Assembly: GCA_003282485.1 (NCBI GenBank)
Contig: QBZD01000007.1
Span: 1 to 49,035 of the forward strand
Origin: Pelagibacteraceae bacterium AG-333-C14
GTDB taxonomy: Bacteria > Pseudomonadota > Alphaproteobacteria > Pelagibacterales > AG-422-B15
Direction: 5' to 3'
DNA: 49,035 bases
The stretch's first letter is position 1, and each line of letters begins with the position of its first letter. The notes under the pieces are model-generated. The model did not search any database. It saw nothing but the letters and a program-made list of their open reading frames with translations, and was not told where the DNA came from. A program made the position numbers and the translations under genes. Below, in pieces: positions 29,646 through 40,174 of this stretch.

Positions 29646-29795
29646 TGCCCGGTGCCTCCCGAACCGCGCTTACCTAATTATATTAAGCAGCGAGCGCTAA
29701 TTTATTGTTAGCATTTAAAAGTTAGCCCGATAACGGCGGTACAATGCCGAGAGAAAAACTTACCTTTAAACATTCGTCGATCCTATATCACCCCC
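29631..29795 (-). ncRNA. ssrA: tmRNA (ssrA), coding piece of a two-piece permuted gene
   Basis: Read on the minus strand it begins GGGGGTGATATAGGATCGAC, the canonical tmRNA 5' end (compare the family GGGGxTGATTxTGGxTTCGAC). The tag frame encodes ANNKLALAA followed by TAA (29712 down to 29683), ending in the LAA degron typical of tmRNA tags. The 3' part forms GGGAG/CTCCC around the CCGGGCAACAGAAG stretch, typical of alphaproteobacterial coding pieces. GGGGGTG pairs with CACCTCC of the acceptor piece (29803 side) with one G-U. The 3' boundary is approximate and overlaps the att-like core E. Confidence 0.92.
29683..29712 (-). other. tmRNA proteolysis-tag reading frame (ANNKLALAA)
   Basis: Codons GCT AAC AAT AAA TTA GCG CTC GCT GCT TAA read from 29712 to 29683. 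The resume codon is taken as GCT because it follows an A-rich stretch, as usual. At nine encoded residues it is shorter than the tags I know from most alphaproteobacteria, but retains the C-terminal Leu-Ala-Ala needed for ClpXP recognition. Confidence 0.85.
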
Positions 29796-29802
29796 TAAAA
29801 CA

Positions 29803-29885
29803 TGGTGGAGGTGCCGGGTACCGCCCCCGGGTCCGTAATGGGTATTATGTAAGTCGTTTATCTCTATAGCTAGGATATCCCCAGC
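29803..29885 (-). ncRNA. ssrA: tmRNA (ssrA), acceptor piece of the permuted gene
   Basis: On the minus strand this ends CACCTCCACCA with the CCA encoded at 29803. The T-arm stem is CCGGG/CCCGG around GGCGGTA (no TTC in the loop), an alphaproteobacterial tmRNA trait. CTTAC and AGAGA in its 5' half can pair with GTAAG and TCTCT in the coding piece (helix P2/P3). It is transcribed first and is separated from the coding piece by only about 7 bases (29796-29802), a very short intervening segment. The 5' end, near GGGGATATCC, is approximate. Confidence 0.88.
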
Positions 29886-29934
29886 AAATTGAATATAGTT
29901 TGATATTGAATCTTTTTAAAGAGGCTATTCTCAT

Positions 29935-29953
29935 TATAATATGTGATTATAAT
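29935..29953 (+). promoter_or_regulatory. Candidate -10 elements for thyX
   Basis: Two TATAAT hexamers, 29935-29940 and 29948-29953, lie 14-27 bp before the thyX ATG. No good -35 hexamer is seen at either spacing. The nearer one would give an almost leaderless transcript. The ssrA promoter must lie in the same spacer on the other strand. Confidence 0.35.
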
Positions 29954-29966
29954 TTGATTCACAAAA

Positions 29967-30902
29967 ATGCCTGTAAATAAAGAACAACTTGAAGAGATAG
30001 AAGCTTTACGCTCTGAAAAAACCCAAACTTCTAGAGTTACCGCTCCAGAGTTAGAGGCTGTTTTGTATCAGCCTATTGAAGTTCTCGACCATGGCTTTGT
30101 TCGCGTTATTGACTATATGGGTGATGACAGTTCTGTTGTTCAATCAGCCAGAGTTTCTTACGGTAAAGGCACAAAGCAAATTTCAAATGATAAAGGTCTA
30201 ATTAAATACTTGATGAGACATCGCCACTCAACGCCATTCGAAATGTGTGAGATTAAGTTTCACATAAAGTTGCCAATTTTTATTGCCCGTCAGTGGATTA
30301 GACATAGAACTGCGAATGTAAATGAATATTCAGCCAGGTATTCAATACTTGATAAAGAGTTCTATATACCCTCTGCAGAAAACTTAGCGGCCCAATCACA
30401 GATTAATAATCAGGGTCGGGGGGACGCATTAACTGATGACGAAGCGTCAAATGTTATTCAAATCTTAAAAAATGATGCAGAGCAAACGTACGCAAACTAT
30501 GAGACACTTTTAAATGAAAATTCTTCAGGTGGAGTTTTGGATGAGGGCAAGTCAGGTATTGCCCGCGAACTTGCTAGAATGAATCTTACATTAAATACGT
30601 ATACACAATGGTACTGGAAAATCGACCTTAACAATTTGCTCCATTTTTTAGCTTTAAGAGCTGATGATCATGCTCAATATGAAATTAGAGTTTATGCTGA
30701 TGTAATGCTTGATCTGGTAAAAAAATGGGTTCCTTTAACCTATGAAGCATTTGAAGATTATCGAATGGGCGGAACTGAGTTATCTGCAAAAGAAATTAAA
30801 TTAATGCGAAAACTTCTTAAGGGAGAAAAAGTTTCATTTGAAGAAGAAGGATTGTCTAAGAGAGAGTGGAGCGAGCTTCAAAAGAAATTTGACCTTAACT
30901 AG
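29967..30902 (+). CDS. thyX: Flavin-dependent thymidylate synthase ThyX
   Basis: Makes dTMP from dUMP using FAD, NADPH and methylene-THF. The ThyX signature is [15 protein letters not shown] (112-126), matching R-H-R-x(7)-S with its flanks, preceded by [21 protein letters not shown]. The 311-aa length is normal for the alphaproteobacterial form. It stands alone, divergent from ssrA, and overlaps the convergent mrp by 8 bp. No thyA is in the window. Confidence 0.96.
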   Translation: MPVNKEQLEEIEALRSEKTQTSRVTAPELEAVLYQPIEVLDHGFVRVIDYMGDDSSVVQSARVSYGKGTKQISNDKGLIKYLMRHRHSTPFEMCEIKFHIKLPIFIARQWIRHRTANVNEYSARYSILDKEFYIPSAENLAAQSQINNQGRGDALTDDEASNVIQILKNDAEQTYANYETLLNENSSGGVLDEGKSGIARELARMNLTLNTYTQWYWKIDLNNLLHFLALRADDHAQYEIRVYADVMLDLVKKWVPLTYEAFEDYRMGGTELSAKEIKLMRKLLKGEKVSFEEEGLSKREWSELQKKFDLN

Positions 30903-31980
30903 TACCCGACAGTTTTTCTAATTTTAGCCTCTTAATTAGAGACTCTGCTAACTCATTAAATATTTTACTTACTTTGTGGTCTGGCACTAAATCTGTTAAA
31001 GGATGACCTTTATCACTTTGTTCCATGAGTAATGGATCATGAGGTAAATTAGCTAAAATTTCGTAATCATATTTTTCAGCTATAGCTTTGGTTTTGCTCT
31101 TGCCATAAAGGCTGTACTCTTTTCCAGTATCTGGCGCTAAAAAATAACTCATATTCTCAACTATTCCAAGAATAGGCACTTTAGTCTTTTCAAACATTTT
31201 TAAACCACGCACAACATCGATCAAAGCAATATCTTGAGGAGTCGTTACAATAACACTGCCAGAGATATTAATTTTTTGAATAAGTGATAATTGAACATCG
31301 CCAGTACCGGGAGGTAAGTCAATAACCATTATATCAGCATCTCCCCAATTAACTTTGTCAATCAATTCATTAATTGCTTTCATGACCATAAGGCCACGCC
31401 AAATAATAGGATTCTCATCATTTACCATATAGCCCATAGACATTGTGGAAATACCATATCGATCTATGGTTTCTATCTTTTCTCCATCAGAAGATGGCTT
31501 TTCATTCATGCCAATCATTCTGGGAATTGATGGCCCATAAATGTCTGCGTCTAAAAGACATGTTTTAAGACCTAGAGATTTGAAAGCGCAAGCAAGGTTT
31601 ATAGATACAGTTGATTTGCCAACACCTCCTTTTCCAGAAGCTACAGCAAGAATATATTTTATTTTGGAAGTACCAGTGTTATTTGATTTTTTTACTTCAT
31701 CAACATTATCTTTTTCATTTTCCAAATTCTCTTTATGGTAAGTTGTAATAATATTTACTTTTGTAATCCCTGGAATTCCATTAAGGGCAGCTTGAGCATC
31801 GTTAAATATTTTTTCATTCTTCTTTTGGTCAATTTCATCGAATTCTAAGATACATTCAATTTTACCATCATTGGCATTTATATTTTTTACCATACCTAGC
31901 GCAACGATATTCTCGCCTTTACTGTCATTCATGACTTGTCCAAGTAAGTGTAATGCCTGATTTTCTAGTGTTTCTGCCAT
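30895..31980 (-). CDS. mrp: Mrp/ApbC-family iron-sulfur carrier ATPase
   Basis: A P-loop NTPase for Fe-S cluster delivery. The N-terminal MIP18/DUF59-like domain (about 1-85) is joined by a charged linker to the ATPase domain with deviant Walker [12 protein letters not shown] (about 114-124), [12 protein letters not shown] and [11 protein letters not shown]. In many Mrp/ApbC proteins a CxxC binds the cluster after NMSYF; here the stretch is [18 protein letters not shown] with no cysteine, a variant I associate with alphaproteobacteria. 361 aa. Divergent from hflK. Confidence 0.92.
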   Translation of the reverse strand: MAETLENQALHLLGQVMNDSKGENIVALGMVKNINANDGKIECILEFDEIDQKKNEKIFNDAQAALNGIPGITKVNIITTYHKENLENEKDNVDEVKKSNNTGTSKIKYILAVASGKGGVGKSTVSINLACAFKSLGLKTCLLDADIYGPSIPRMIGMNEKPSSDGEKIETIDRYGISTMSMGYMVNDENPIIWRGLMVMKAINELIDKVNWGDADIMVIDLPPGTGDVQLSLIQKINISGSVIVTTPQDIALIDVVRGLKMFEKTKVPILGIVENMSYFLAPDTGKEYSLYGKSKTKAIAEKYDYEILANLPHDPLLMEQSDKGHPLTDLVPDHKVSKIFNELAESLIKRLKLEKLSGTS

Positions 31981-31994
31981 TTTTTTGAACTTGT

Positions 31995-32012
31995 ATTATA
32001 GTAATTAATTAC
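31995..32012 (-). promoter_or_regulatory. mrp -10 hexamer and adjoining palindrome GTAATTAATTAC
   Basis: On the minus strand TATAAT (32000 to 31995) lies 15 bp before the mrp start. Directly upstream is the 12-bp perfect palindrome GTAATTAATTAC (32001-32012), placed in the promoter spacer. A near-copy, GTAATTAATTGC, is 32 bp away (32033-32044) beside the hflK promoter. Together they look like a paired operator. Confidence 0.5.
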
Positions 32013-32032
32013 AATATATAATATGAATACTT

Positions 32033-32068
32033 GTAATTAATTGCTTTTAACCAATTTTACCATATATA
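32033..32068 (+). promoter_or_regulatory. hflK promoter with overlapping GTAATTAATTGC box
   Basis: -35-like TTGCTT (32041-32046), 16-bp spacer, -10-like TATATA (32063-32068), then the hflK ATG at 32079, giving a very short leader. The box GTAATTAATTGC (32033-32044) overlaps the -35 element and repeats the palindrome in the mrp promoter three helical turns away. Confidence 0.5.
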
Positions 32069-32078
32069 AATACTCAAT

Positions 32079-33149
32079 ATGTCTTGGTCTGATAATAATA
32101 ATAATGATCCTTGGGGATCCTCTGGAAACGGTAGCGGAAGACGTGGATCTGGCCCGAACATGGATGATGTAATTCGCAATGCGCAAAATAAATTTAAAGG
32201 CATGATGCCTGGCTCCTTTTTTGGCAAATTGGGACCAATGGTAATTATAGGAATTTTAATACTAATTTGGTTAGCAAGTGGTTTTTACAGAGTACTTCCT
32301 GACGAACAAGGAGTCGTTCTTCAGTTTGGTAAATATACCAATACAACTCAGCCAGGCCTAAACTATCATCTTCCCTATCCAATTGAGAGAGTTTTTACGC
32401 CAAAGGTTACTAAGATTAATAGAATTGATGTTGGCTATCGTCAAAGCCCAGACTCACGAGTTACTGCAATTCGTGATGTTGAAGAAGAAAGCCTGATGTT
32501 AACTGGAGATGAAAACATTGTAGACATTGATTTTTCTGTTTTTTGGTTAATCAATGATGCTGGTAAATTTTTATTCAATGTTCAATCACCTGAATTAACT
32601 GTTAAAAGTGCGGCTGAAACAGCCATGCGCGAATCGATAGGTCAAGCTACAATACAATCTATTTTAACTGAAGGTAGAACTGAAATTGAGGATAAAACTC
32701 GTGTCTTAATTCAAGAAATACTAGATGAGTACGAAACTGGAATTACAATAACGCAAGTTCAAACACAAAAAGCTGACCCACCTGCTCAAGTCATTGATGC
32801 ATTCAGAGATGTCCAAGCTGCACGTGCTGATAGGGAAAGACAGCGAAACGAGGCAGAGTCTTATGCCAATGATATTATACCAAGAGCACGGGGAGAGGCA
32901 GAGCAGATACTTCAATTGGCTGAAGGCTATAGGCAAAAAGTGATAGCTGATAGTGAAGGTAAGGCAGCAAGATTTCTATCAATTCAGGCAGAGTATGCTA
33001 AAGCTCCATCTGTAACAAAAAAAAGAATTTTTTATGAAACAATGGAAGATGTATTTTCAGATATGGATAAGGTAATTATAGATAAAACAGGCGGTGACTC
33101 CGTAGTACCTTACTTGCCATTACCAGAATTAAAGAAAACTCAGGATTAA
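32079..33149 (+). CDS. hflK: HflK, membrane protease modulator (SPFH family)
   Basis: Together with HflC forms a membrane cage around FtsH and modulates its proteolysis. The N-terminus is Gly/Asn/Ser-rich (DNNNNDPWGSSGNGSGRRG), as usual for HflK. One transmembrane helix is at about 51-70 and the SPFH/band-7 domain (FYRVLPDEQGVVLQFGKY ...) follows, with a coiled-coil region after QAARADRERQRNEAESYAN. 356 aa. hflC begins 3 bp after the stop. Confidence 0.96.
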   Translation: MSWSDNNNNDPWGSSGNGSGRRGSGPNMDDVIRNAQNKFKGMMPGSFFGKLGPMVIIGILILIWLASGFYRVLPDEQGVVLQFGKYTNTTQPGLNYHLPYPIERVFTPKVTKINRIDVGYRQSPDSRVTAIRDVEEESLMLTGDENIVDIDFSVFWLINDAGKFLFNVQSPELTVKSAAETAMRESIGQATIQSILTEGRTEIEDKTRVLIQEILDEYETGITITQVQTQKADPPAQVIDAFRDVQAARADRERQRNEAESYANDIIPRARGEAEQILQLAEGYRQKVIADSEGKAARFLSIQAEYAKAPSVTKKRIFYETMEDVFSDMDKVIIDKTGGDSVVPYLPLPELKKTQD

Positions 33150-33152
33150 ATT

Positions 33153-34022
33153 ATGAAAGCATCCAGAATTTCACTTATAATAATCGGCTTAATAGCAGTA
33201 ATTTCATATTTTACTTTGTTTACAGTATTAGAGGTTAAAAACGCGATAGTTCTCCAATTTGGTGACCCCAAAAGAGTTATAACTGAACCGGGTTTGAATT
33301 TTAAAATTCCATTTATTCAGAACGTTATATTTATCGATAATAGGATACTTGATATTGACGCCCCCGCGGCTGAAATCATTGCCTCGGATCAAAAAAGACT
33401 CATTGTTGATGCATTTGTAAAATTTAAAATTGTTGATGTATTAGAATTTTATAAAGCTCTTGGAAATGAAAATGTCGCAAGATCAAGAATATCTGCGGTC
33501 GTTAATTCAAGAATTCGTGGTGTTCTGGGTGAAGAACCTTTATCTGCAGTACTCTCAGAAAGTAGATCTAAGTTAATGAAACAAATTACGTCACTTGTTG
33601 AAGCAGAAGTTAGAGACTTTGGCATTGAAATAGTTGATGTTAGAATAAAGCGCGCGGATCTTCCTGAGGCAAACAGTCAGGCGATTTTTGCCAGAATGCA
33701 AACAGAAAGAGAGAGAGAAGCAAGAGAATTTAGAGCTCAAGGCGCAGAAATGGCACAGAAAATAAGATCAACTGCTGATAAAGAAGTTACGATTATTAGA
33801 TCGCAAGCAGAAAAAGAAGCGAACATCATTCGTGGTGAAGGTGATGGTATGGCTAACAAAATATTTGCGGAAGCATTCGGAAAAGACCCTGAATTTTTTG
33901 GTTTTTATAGAGCAATGCAAGCCTATACGGAAGGCCTGAATAGTAATGACACAACAATGATCTTGTCTCCTGAGAGTGAGTTTTTTGAATACTTTGGTGA
34001 CTTTAGCGGTTCAGACAATTAA
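33153..34022 (+). CDS. hflC: HflC, membrane protease modulator (SPFH family)
   Basis: The partner of HflK, 289 aa. An N-terminal membrane anchor (about 5-25), SPFH domain starting VLEVKNAIVLQFGDPKRVI, and coiled coil (RMQTEREREAREFRAQG) followed by EGDGMANKIFAEAFGKDPEFFGFYRAMQ-type sequence, a strong HflC hallmark. Encoded directly after hflK. Confidence 0.96.
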   Translation: MKASRISLIIIGLIAVISYFTLFTVLEVKNAIVLQFGDPKRVITEPGLNFKIPFIQNVIFIDNRILDIDAPAAEIIASDQKRLIVDAFVKFKIVDVLEFYKALGNENVARSRISAVVNSRIRGVLGEEPLSAVLSESRSKLMKQITSLVEAEVRDFGIEIVDVRIKRADLPEANSQAIFARMQTEREREAREFRAQGAEMAQKIRSTADKEVTIIRSQAEKEANIIRGEGDGMANKIFAEAFGKDPEFFGFYRAMQAYTEGLNSNDTTMILSPESEFFEYFGDFSGSDN

Positions 34023-34046
34023 AATTCATATCTTTCAATATTAAAT

Positions 34047-34235
34047 ATGACTCAATTCATATTAGGTTCCTTAGGCATGTTATTGATAATAGAAGGTCTT
34101 CTTTACGCCTTATTTCCAAGTAGAATGAAAACAATGATTACTAGTATGTTGAACATGAATAATGACACATTAAAGTGGGGTGGACTTATGTCAGCAATAT
34201 TAGGCTTTATAATGTTGTGGTCGGTGATTGAATGA
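34047..34235 (+). CDS. DUF2065 family small membrane protein
   Basis: A 62-aa protein with two hydrophobic helices flanking a basic loop (FPSRMKTM): an opening LGMLLIIEGLLYALFPS and a second helix GGLMSAILGFIMLWSV. This is the DUF2065 pattern, a gene commonly placed between hflC and degP in proteobacteria. It probably works with the FtsH-HflKC system; evidence for that is contextual only. It overlaps degP by 4 bp (ATGA). Confidence 0.88.
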   Translation: MTQFILGSLGMLLIIEGLLYALFPSRMKTMITSMLNMNNDTLKWGGLMSAILGFIMLWSVIE

Positions 34236-35635
34236 TTAAAAGATATCTTATTTTTCCATTATCTCTATTCTTATACTTGAATGGCATAATCATTACATTT
34301 GCTTTTACTGGCCCGAACACATTTTCTGATCTAGCAGAAAGTGTATCCCCATCAGTAGTAAATATCTCGACAACAGGCGTAATAGAGCAATCAGGACCTG
34401 AAGTGCCATCGATTGAAGATTTTTTTAACTTCCCATTTAATATGCCACGATCTGAACCTTCTGAAAGAGAGTTTAGCTCTTTGGGCTCAGGTTTCGTTAT
34501 ATCTGAAGACGGCTTTATCGTTACCAATAACCATGTAGTTGAAAATGCATCTGATATACAAGTAACATTTACAGATGGTACAAAAATAGAGGCTGAGTTG
34601 ATTGCGGCTGATGCTGAAACCGATCTAGCTCTTTTAAAGGTTGATGCAAATAATCTGAATTATCTTGAATTTGGAGATTCTGATACAGCTAAAGTAGGAA
34701 ACTGGGTTATGGCAATTGGAAATCCACATGGCTTAGGGGGAACTGTCACTGCTGGGATAATCTCCGCAAGAGGCAGAATGTTAGGGGGAAGATACGATGA
34801 CTTTATTCAAACAGACGCCTCAATTAATAGAGGCAACTCAGGTGGACCTCTTTTTAATCTAGAGGGAAAAGTAATTGGTGTAAATTCGATGATTATCTCA
34901 CCAAGCGGTGGATCAATCGGAATTGGTTTCTCCATCCCATCCAACCTAGCTAAAAATATTATTGATCAATTAAAGGATACAGGCGAGATTGAAAGAGCGT
35001 GGTTAGGAGTAAGAATTCAAGAAGTTACTGAGGAGATTGCTCAAAGTTTAGGCCTTAATAAAACTTATGGCGCTTTAGTTCAAGGCTTAACGCCCGACAG
35101 TCCCGCGCTAAAGGGTGGCATAAAAGAAGGTGATATTATTATAGAGTTTAACGGTAAACAAGTTGAGTCGGTTCAAACACTTCCTAAATTGGTAGCAGAA
35201 GCTGATATAGGAGAAAAAAGTAATGTTATTGTGTGGAGAGATGAGAAAGAAGTTTCTTTAAACATCAATCTTGGAAAACAACCGTCGCTTGAAGAATTAG
35301 CTAGTATTGAAAATAATGGAACATCAATCACTGTAAAGGAATTAGGAATAAAAATACGAACTGTTTCAGAAGATGATAGGGCAAGACTTCAGTTGCCTGC
35401 AACAGTCCAAGGTGTAGTAATATCAGACATTAATAATGACTCATTTTTGATAAGGCAGAACATAAAAAAAGATGATGTCATTATTGAAATTCAAAATAAA
35501 GTTGTGAGTAATACAGGAGATGTATTAAAAATTATTGATGAGGTTCTCTCACAAGGGAAAGAGAATATTTTAATAGTTTTTTATGCTGGCTCTAATTCAA
35601 GAAAATATATTGGCGCAAAATTGTCTGTTGATTGA
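34232..35635 (+). CDS. degP: Periplasmic serine protease Do (DegP/HtrA family)
   Basis: A protein-quality-control protease with chaperone activity. A signal peptide covers about 1-25. The chymotrypsin-like domain carries the triad His101 (TNNHVVEN), Asp131 (AETDLALLK) and Ser203 (GNSGGPLFN). Two PDZ domains follow (about 245-335 and 350-460). It has a short, acidic LA loop (IEDFFNFPFNMPRS). 467 aa, as in alphaproteobacterial DegP/DegQ. The hflKC-DUF2065-degP order groups envelope proteostasis genes. Confidence 0.95.
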   Translation: MIKRYLIFPLSLFLYLNGIIITFAFTGPNTFSDLAESVSPSVVNISTTGVIEQSGPEVPSIEDFFNFPFNMPRSEPSEREFSSLGSGFVISEDGFIVTNNHVVENASDIQVTFTDGTKIEAELIAADAETDLALLKVDANNLNYLEFGDSDTAKVGNWVMAIGNPHGLGGTVTAGIISARGRMLGGRYDDFIQTDASINRGNSGGPLFNLEGKVIGVNSMIISPSGGSIGIGFSIPSNLAKNIIDQLKDTGEIERAWLGVRIQEVTEEIAQSLGLNKTYGALVQGLTPDSPALKGGIKEGDIIIEFNGKQVESVQTLPKLVAEADIGEKSNVIVWRDEKEVSLNINLGKQPSLEELASIENNGTSITVKELGIKIRTVSEDDRARLQLPATVQGVVISDINNDSFLIRQNIKKDDVIIEIQNKVVSNTGDVLKIIDEVLSQGKENILIVFYAGSNSRKYIGAKLSVD

Positions 35636-35641
35636 TTATAA

Positions 35642-36520
35642 ATGGCGTCTAAGGATTTAATAGTTATCTTTGGACCGACAGCGAGTGGAAAATCAAAAAA
35701 AGCAATCGACTTATCACTCAAACATAAATCAACTATCATTAATTTTGATAGTATGCAGGTTTATAAAGATCTAAGAATATTAACCGACAGACCTACTGAA
35801 ACAGACTTAAGTCAATGTGATCATAGATTGTACGGCTATCTCAATGGAAATGAAAATAGTACCGCAGCAACCTGGTTAAATGACGCTGTACATGAGATTA
35901 ACGAATGTTTCAAAAACAAAATACTACCTATTTTGGTAGGTGGTACAGGAATGTATTTAAATGCTCTAAAGAATGGTTTAGCTAATATTCCAGATATAGA
36001 TGCAGCAACAAAAAATGAAACTCAAAAATCATTTGATAATCATGGACTCACTTTTCTATATAATGAAATAAAGAAAAACTATTCATTAACTAAAATTCAA
36101 GAAAACGACAGACAAAGGATATTTAGAAGTTATTCTCTTTTGAAGCAAACAGGCAAGGTACTAGAACAATGGCAACTAAACACCTCTCCAGTCATTAATG
36201 ATATAGATTACCAGATACTTTTAACCACTACTGACAGAGATGAATTGTATCCTCAATCTGAGCTAAGAGTAGACCGTATGTTTGAAGATGTTGTTATCGA
36301 TGAGGTAAGTCAATTATTAAGCAAAGGCTATAACGATAACAAGTCTATTATGAAAGCTATTGGAGTACGAGAAATAAGCAGTTTTTTAAATAAAGAAATT
36401 GATCTGGAAGAGTGTAAAAATACCATCAAAAAAAATACGCGAAATTACATCAAAAGACAAATAACTTGGATAAAAGGTAATAATATTACGCAAAACATAG
36501 ATAAAAAGAAATTTATGTAA
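35642..36520 (+). CDS. miaA: tRNA dimethylallyltransferase MiaA
   Basis: Adds the isopentenyl group to A37 of tRNAs reading UNN codons. The P-loop GPTASGKS (10-17), NFDSMQVYKDLRILTDRP, GGTGMYLNALKNGL and ND-RQRIFRSYSL are typical. The 292-aa length is slightly short but the C-terminal NYIKRQITWIKGN is present. It follows degP by 6 bp and is the last gene before the ilv promoter region. Confidence 0.95.
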   Translation: MASKDLIVIFGPTASGKSKKAIDLSLKHKSTIINFDSMQVYKDLRILTDRPTETDLSQCDHRLYGYLNGNENSTAATWLNDAVHEINECFKNKILPILVGGTGMYLNALKNGLANIPDIDAATKNETQKSFDNHGLTFLYNEIKKNYSLTKIQENDRQRIFRSYSLLKQTGKVLEQWQLNTSPVINDIDYQILLTTTDRDELYPQSELRVDRMFEDVVIDEVSQLLSKGYNDNKSIMKAIGVREISSFLNKEIDLEECKNTIKKNTRNYIKRQITWIKGNNITQNIDKKKFM

Positions 36521-36613
36521 TATATTATTCTTATATTCTTTTCATTAATTTAATTATATTTGACATTTATTATAAATCTCCATAGAAGATCACTTCAAAC
36601 ATAAGGGGAATTT

Positions 36614-38382
36614 ATGGTTAATATTCAGATGACAGGTGCTCAAATGGTTTTAAAAGCATTTGAAGATCATCAAGTTGATACAATTTTTGGATATCCTGGT
36701 GGGGCAGTTCTACCGATATATGATGAGTTGGCCAAGGAAAGAGATACCAACCAGCCTATTAGACACTATTTAGTGAGACACGAACAAGGCGCATCTCATT
36801 CTGCTGAGGGATATGCTAGATCAAGTGGTAAAGTTGGAGTCATGCTTGTCACATCTGGTCCTGGAGTTACTAACTCAGTTACCGGTTTAACTGATGCCAT
36901 GATGGACTCGATACCAATTGTTTGCATAAGCGGGCAAGTACCCACACACCTAATTGGGACTGATGCTTTTCAAGAATGCGATGCTGTAGGCATCACAAGA
37001 CCTTGTACAAAACATAATTGGCTTGTTAAAGATATCAATGATCTCTCTAGAATTCTACACGAAGCTTTTTACGTTGCTTCAAGTGGAAGGCCTGGACCAG
37101 TTTTAGTTGATATACCAAAAGATATTCAATTTCAGACAGGAACATATATAGGACCTGAGACTGTAAAACATAAATCATATAGACCAAAGTTAAAGGCAAA
37201 TATTGATCAAATTGATGATGCACTAAAATTAATTGCAGAAGCTGAAAAACCTATTTTTTATACTGGTGGAGGAGTGATTAATTCTGGTAATGCTGCTGTT
37301 CAATTGCTAAGAGAATTCGTTCGGCTAACTGGTTTTCCTATTACATCTACGTTACAGGGATTAGGAGCCTATCCTGGTGATGACTCACAATTTATTGGCA
37401 TGTTGGGCATGCACGGCACTTATGAAGCTAATATGGCTATGAACGAATGTGACTTAATGATTAACATTGGAGCCAGATTTGACGATAGAATAACCGGCAA
37501 AATAGATGATTTTTCTCCAAACTCGAAAAAAATCCATATTGATATTGATCCTTCATCAATCAACAAGATTGTTAAAGTTGATGTGCCATTAATAGGTGAC
37601 GTTGCTCATGTACTAGAAGACTCAATAAAATTATGGAAATCTAAAGTTTATAAAATTAATAAGACTCCTCTTAAGGAGTGGTGGAAAACTATTGATAAAT
37701 GGAAAGAAAAGGATTCACTCAAATTTGCTAGTGATAAAAACACCATAAAACCACAATACGCGATACAGAGACTGTATGAGTTAACAAAGGAAAAAGATGT
37801 ATTTGTTACAACTGAAGTTGGTCAGCATCAAATGTGGGCTGCACAATATTATAAATTTTCAAATCCTAATAGATGGATAACATCGGGCGGATTAGGAACA
37901 ATGGGTTTTGGCTTACCTGCTGCGATCGGAGCACAGGTAGCTCATCCTGATAAACTTGTTATTGATATAGCGGGTGAAGCTTCTATTTTGATGTGTATTC
38001 AAGAAATGTCGACGGCAATTCAACATAAGCTTCCTGTTAAAATATTTATTATCAATAATCAATACATGGGTATGGTTAGACAGTGGCAAGAGTTATTGCA
38101 TGATAAGCGTTACTCCCATAGTTATACAGATGCATTGCCAGATTTTGTTAAACTAGCTGAAGCTTATGGCGCTAAGGGTATAAGAGTGCAAAAACCTAAT
38201 GAGTTAGATAAAGCGATAAATGAAATGATCGAATATGATGGTCCAGTAATATTTGACTGCGTTGTTGAACAGAATGAAAATGTTTATCCAATGATTCCAT
38301 CTGGTAAGGCCCATAATGAAATGCTGCTTGGGGACGAGACAAAAAAAGAAGAAATTTCAGATGAAGGAAAAGTTTTAGTTTA

Positions 38383-38383
<1 letters not shown>
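36614..38383 (+). CDS. ilvB: Acetolactate synthase large subunit
   Basis: A ThDP/FAD enzyme for the first common step of Val/Leu/Ile synthesis. FGYPGGAVLPIYDEL and RHEQGASHSAEGYARSSG (catalytic Glu of the Pyr domain) lie at the N-terminus, and the C-terminal ThDP site reads DIAGEASILMCIQEM ... INNQYMGMVRQWQ. The metal-binding motif is GEA rather than the textbook GDG/GDA, with Glu for Asp. 589 aa. A Shine-Dalgarno AAGGGG precedes the ATG. A 93-bp gap upstream holds its promoter, including TTGACA at about 36562, though no clear -10 is at 17 bp. Confidence 0.96.
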
Positions 38384-39919
<1,536 letters not shown>

Positions 39920-40100
39920 TTATTTTTTAGTTTTCAGACTTAAAAGATACGATATAGCCCAATATTTGTTCAATTTTGAGTAATTTATTGCGAATTTCTG
40001 AATATTCATATATTTATCCATTATCTTTGAAAACTAACTAAAGTGCATATTTTGTAATGAAAAAAATATATTTAACTAATTTCTGTATATCATTAGGAGA

Positions 40101-40139
40101 ATGCACTCTTCTATCTCTCTTGCTGTTAAAACTGCTTAG
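40101..40139 (+). CDS. Candidate leader peptide upstream of leuA
   Basis: ATG ... TAG frame encoding MHSSISLAVKTA. It includes one Ile, one Leu and one Val, which is fewer regulatory codons than classical leu leaders. AGGAG directly precedes the ATG with almost no spacing, which is poor for initiation. A role in attenuation is an inference from position. Confidence 0.3.
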   Translation: MHSSISLAVKTA

Positions 40140-40142
40140 CAG

Positions 40143-40174
40143 CCCCCGGGCGACTTAAAACTTGCCTCAGGGGG
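40143..40174 (+). promoter_or_regulatory. Strong leader hairpin before leuA
   Basis: Outer stem CCCCC (40143-40147)/GGGGG (40170-40174) and inner stem GGCGA/TTGCC (40149-40153 and 40162-40166, one G-U) around an A-rich loop. Its G+C content is striking in this genome. No run of T follows at once, so a structured leader or attenuator arm is more likely than an intrinsic terminator. I could not match it to a known riboswitch class. Confidence 0.5.

Noticed and set aside
25823..29646. CRISPR array or classical integron
   Set aside because: Spacing between repeats is 0.5-1.1 kb with ORFs inside, far too long for CRISPR spacers. There is no integron integrase and the core does not match the attC core-site pattern GTTRRRY, so neither known system fits.
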